DNA of 35,280 nt from CAYPPG01 sp964412555. GTDB lineage: Bacteria > Hinthialibacterota > Hinthialibacteria > Hinthialibacterales > Hinthialibacteraceae. The stretch's first letter is position 1. Each line of letters begins with the position of its first letter. Below are positions 34,982 through 35,280 of the stretch, piece after piece. The notes below the pieces were generated by a model. It saw nothing but the letters and a program-made list of their open reading frames with translations. It was not told the origin of the DNA and did no database searches. The stretch lies in NCBI GenBank assembly GCA_964412555.1, contig CAYPPG010000074.1, forward strand, positions 1 to 35,280, in the 5' to 3' direction. The position numbers and the translations under genes are program-made.

Positions 34982-35280
34982 TTCACTATCAAGGATTCGG
35001 AAAGGGGTTGAAATGAAGGGAAATATTGCACTTCAGTCAGGTGTTATTCCCCTCGAATCCACTTCCATTCGTCAATCCCCAAAAAATCCCAAATTCACAC
35101 AAATTTGTACTATTTTAGAATTCTTACCTTGGCCGTCTATTATGAATAGTCATGATTTTTCTCTAGCGAAATCGCCAAACCGACTAGCGGAAACTGCTAA
35201 TTACACCTAGCGAAATCTCCAAACGAAATTCATTCGCTGTTTTAATGATTGATCTTGACCTGATTTCAGAAAGAACTCAT
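34982..35280. other. Upstream region of the giant gene
   Basis: No gene is supported in these 299 bases. The region should hold the promoter of the giant gene. Weak minus-strand candidates are CATAAT near 35138-35143 and TTGACG near 35068-35073, but neither has a good partner box. Its far end carries short direct repeats, listed separately. Confidence 0.4.
35163..35224. repeat. Short direct repeats upstream of the giant gene
   Basis: The sequence ctagcgaaatcgccaaac (35163-35180) recurs as ctagcgaaatctccaaac (35207-35224), one mismatch in 18, with a partial copy ctagcggaaact at 35184. Spacing is 21-23 bp, near two helical turns, as in arrays of operator half-sites. It may also be the edge of a longer repeat outside the window. 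Confidence 0.55.

Overview
This 35.3-kb window comes from a bacterium and is almost entirely filled, on the minus strand, by genes for very large or propeller-type exported proteins. The sequence shows Sec-type signal peptides, Shine-Dalgarno sites, FG-GAP propellers, Ig-like modules, a dockerin, cohesin-like domains and a Thr/Pro linker, at moderate GC (mid-40s percent by eye). This mix is common in uncultivated lineages with large secretomes (Omnitrophota, Sumerlaeota, Hydrogenedentota, KSB1, Hinthialibacterota and relatives). No phylum can be fixed from this window.

Layout from left to right. (1) 1-6355, minus: the 5' part of a large secreted protein of at least 2,118 residues whose C-terminus lies off the left edge. 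It has a signal peptide, two Gly-rich modules, a PNGGE Ser/Thr-rich domain, 14 FG-GAP repeats, a cohesin-like domain, two Ig-like repeats, a type I dockerin and the start of a second cohesin-like domain. (2) 6702-7936, minus: a secreted PQQ-like beta-propeller protein broken by one single-base frameshift. (3) 7937-8843: a gene-poor graveyard with plus-strand remnants, including the C-terminus of a tyrosine recombinase. (4) 8844-34970, minus: one uninterrupted giant gene of about 8,708 codons. (5) 34977-35280: its upstream region, with a good ribosome binding site and short direct repeats.

The giant protein is the centre of interest. After the signal peptide come a seven-blade FG-GAP propeller, three cadherin/tandem-95-like domains and two PKD-like domains. 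Seven supermodules follow. In each, one (once, three) intact CARDB/DUF11-like Ig domain is followed by a second such domain that is split, with a complete FG-GAP propeller inserted between its two halves. The tail holds about eight diverged Fn3-like modules, an unusual aromatic-rich segment, a clear Fn3 domain, two He_PIG domains and five related C-terminal modules around a Thr/Pro linker. A 964-bp tract is identical in two adjacent propellers, which points to recent gene conversion or duplication inside the gene.

The three genes lie on the same strand and all encode exported beta-propeller proteins, so they probably act at the cell surface or outside the cell (adhesion, carbohydrate or partner binding). 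No enzyme active site was recognised in them. The function stays inferred.
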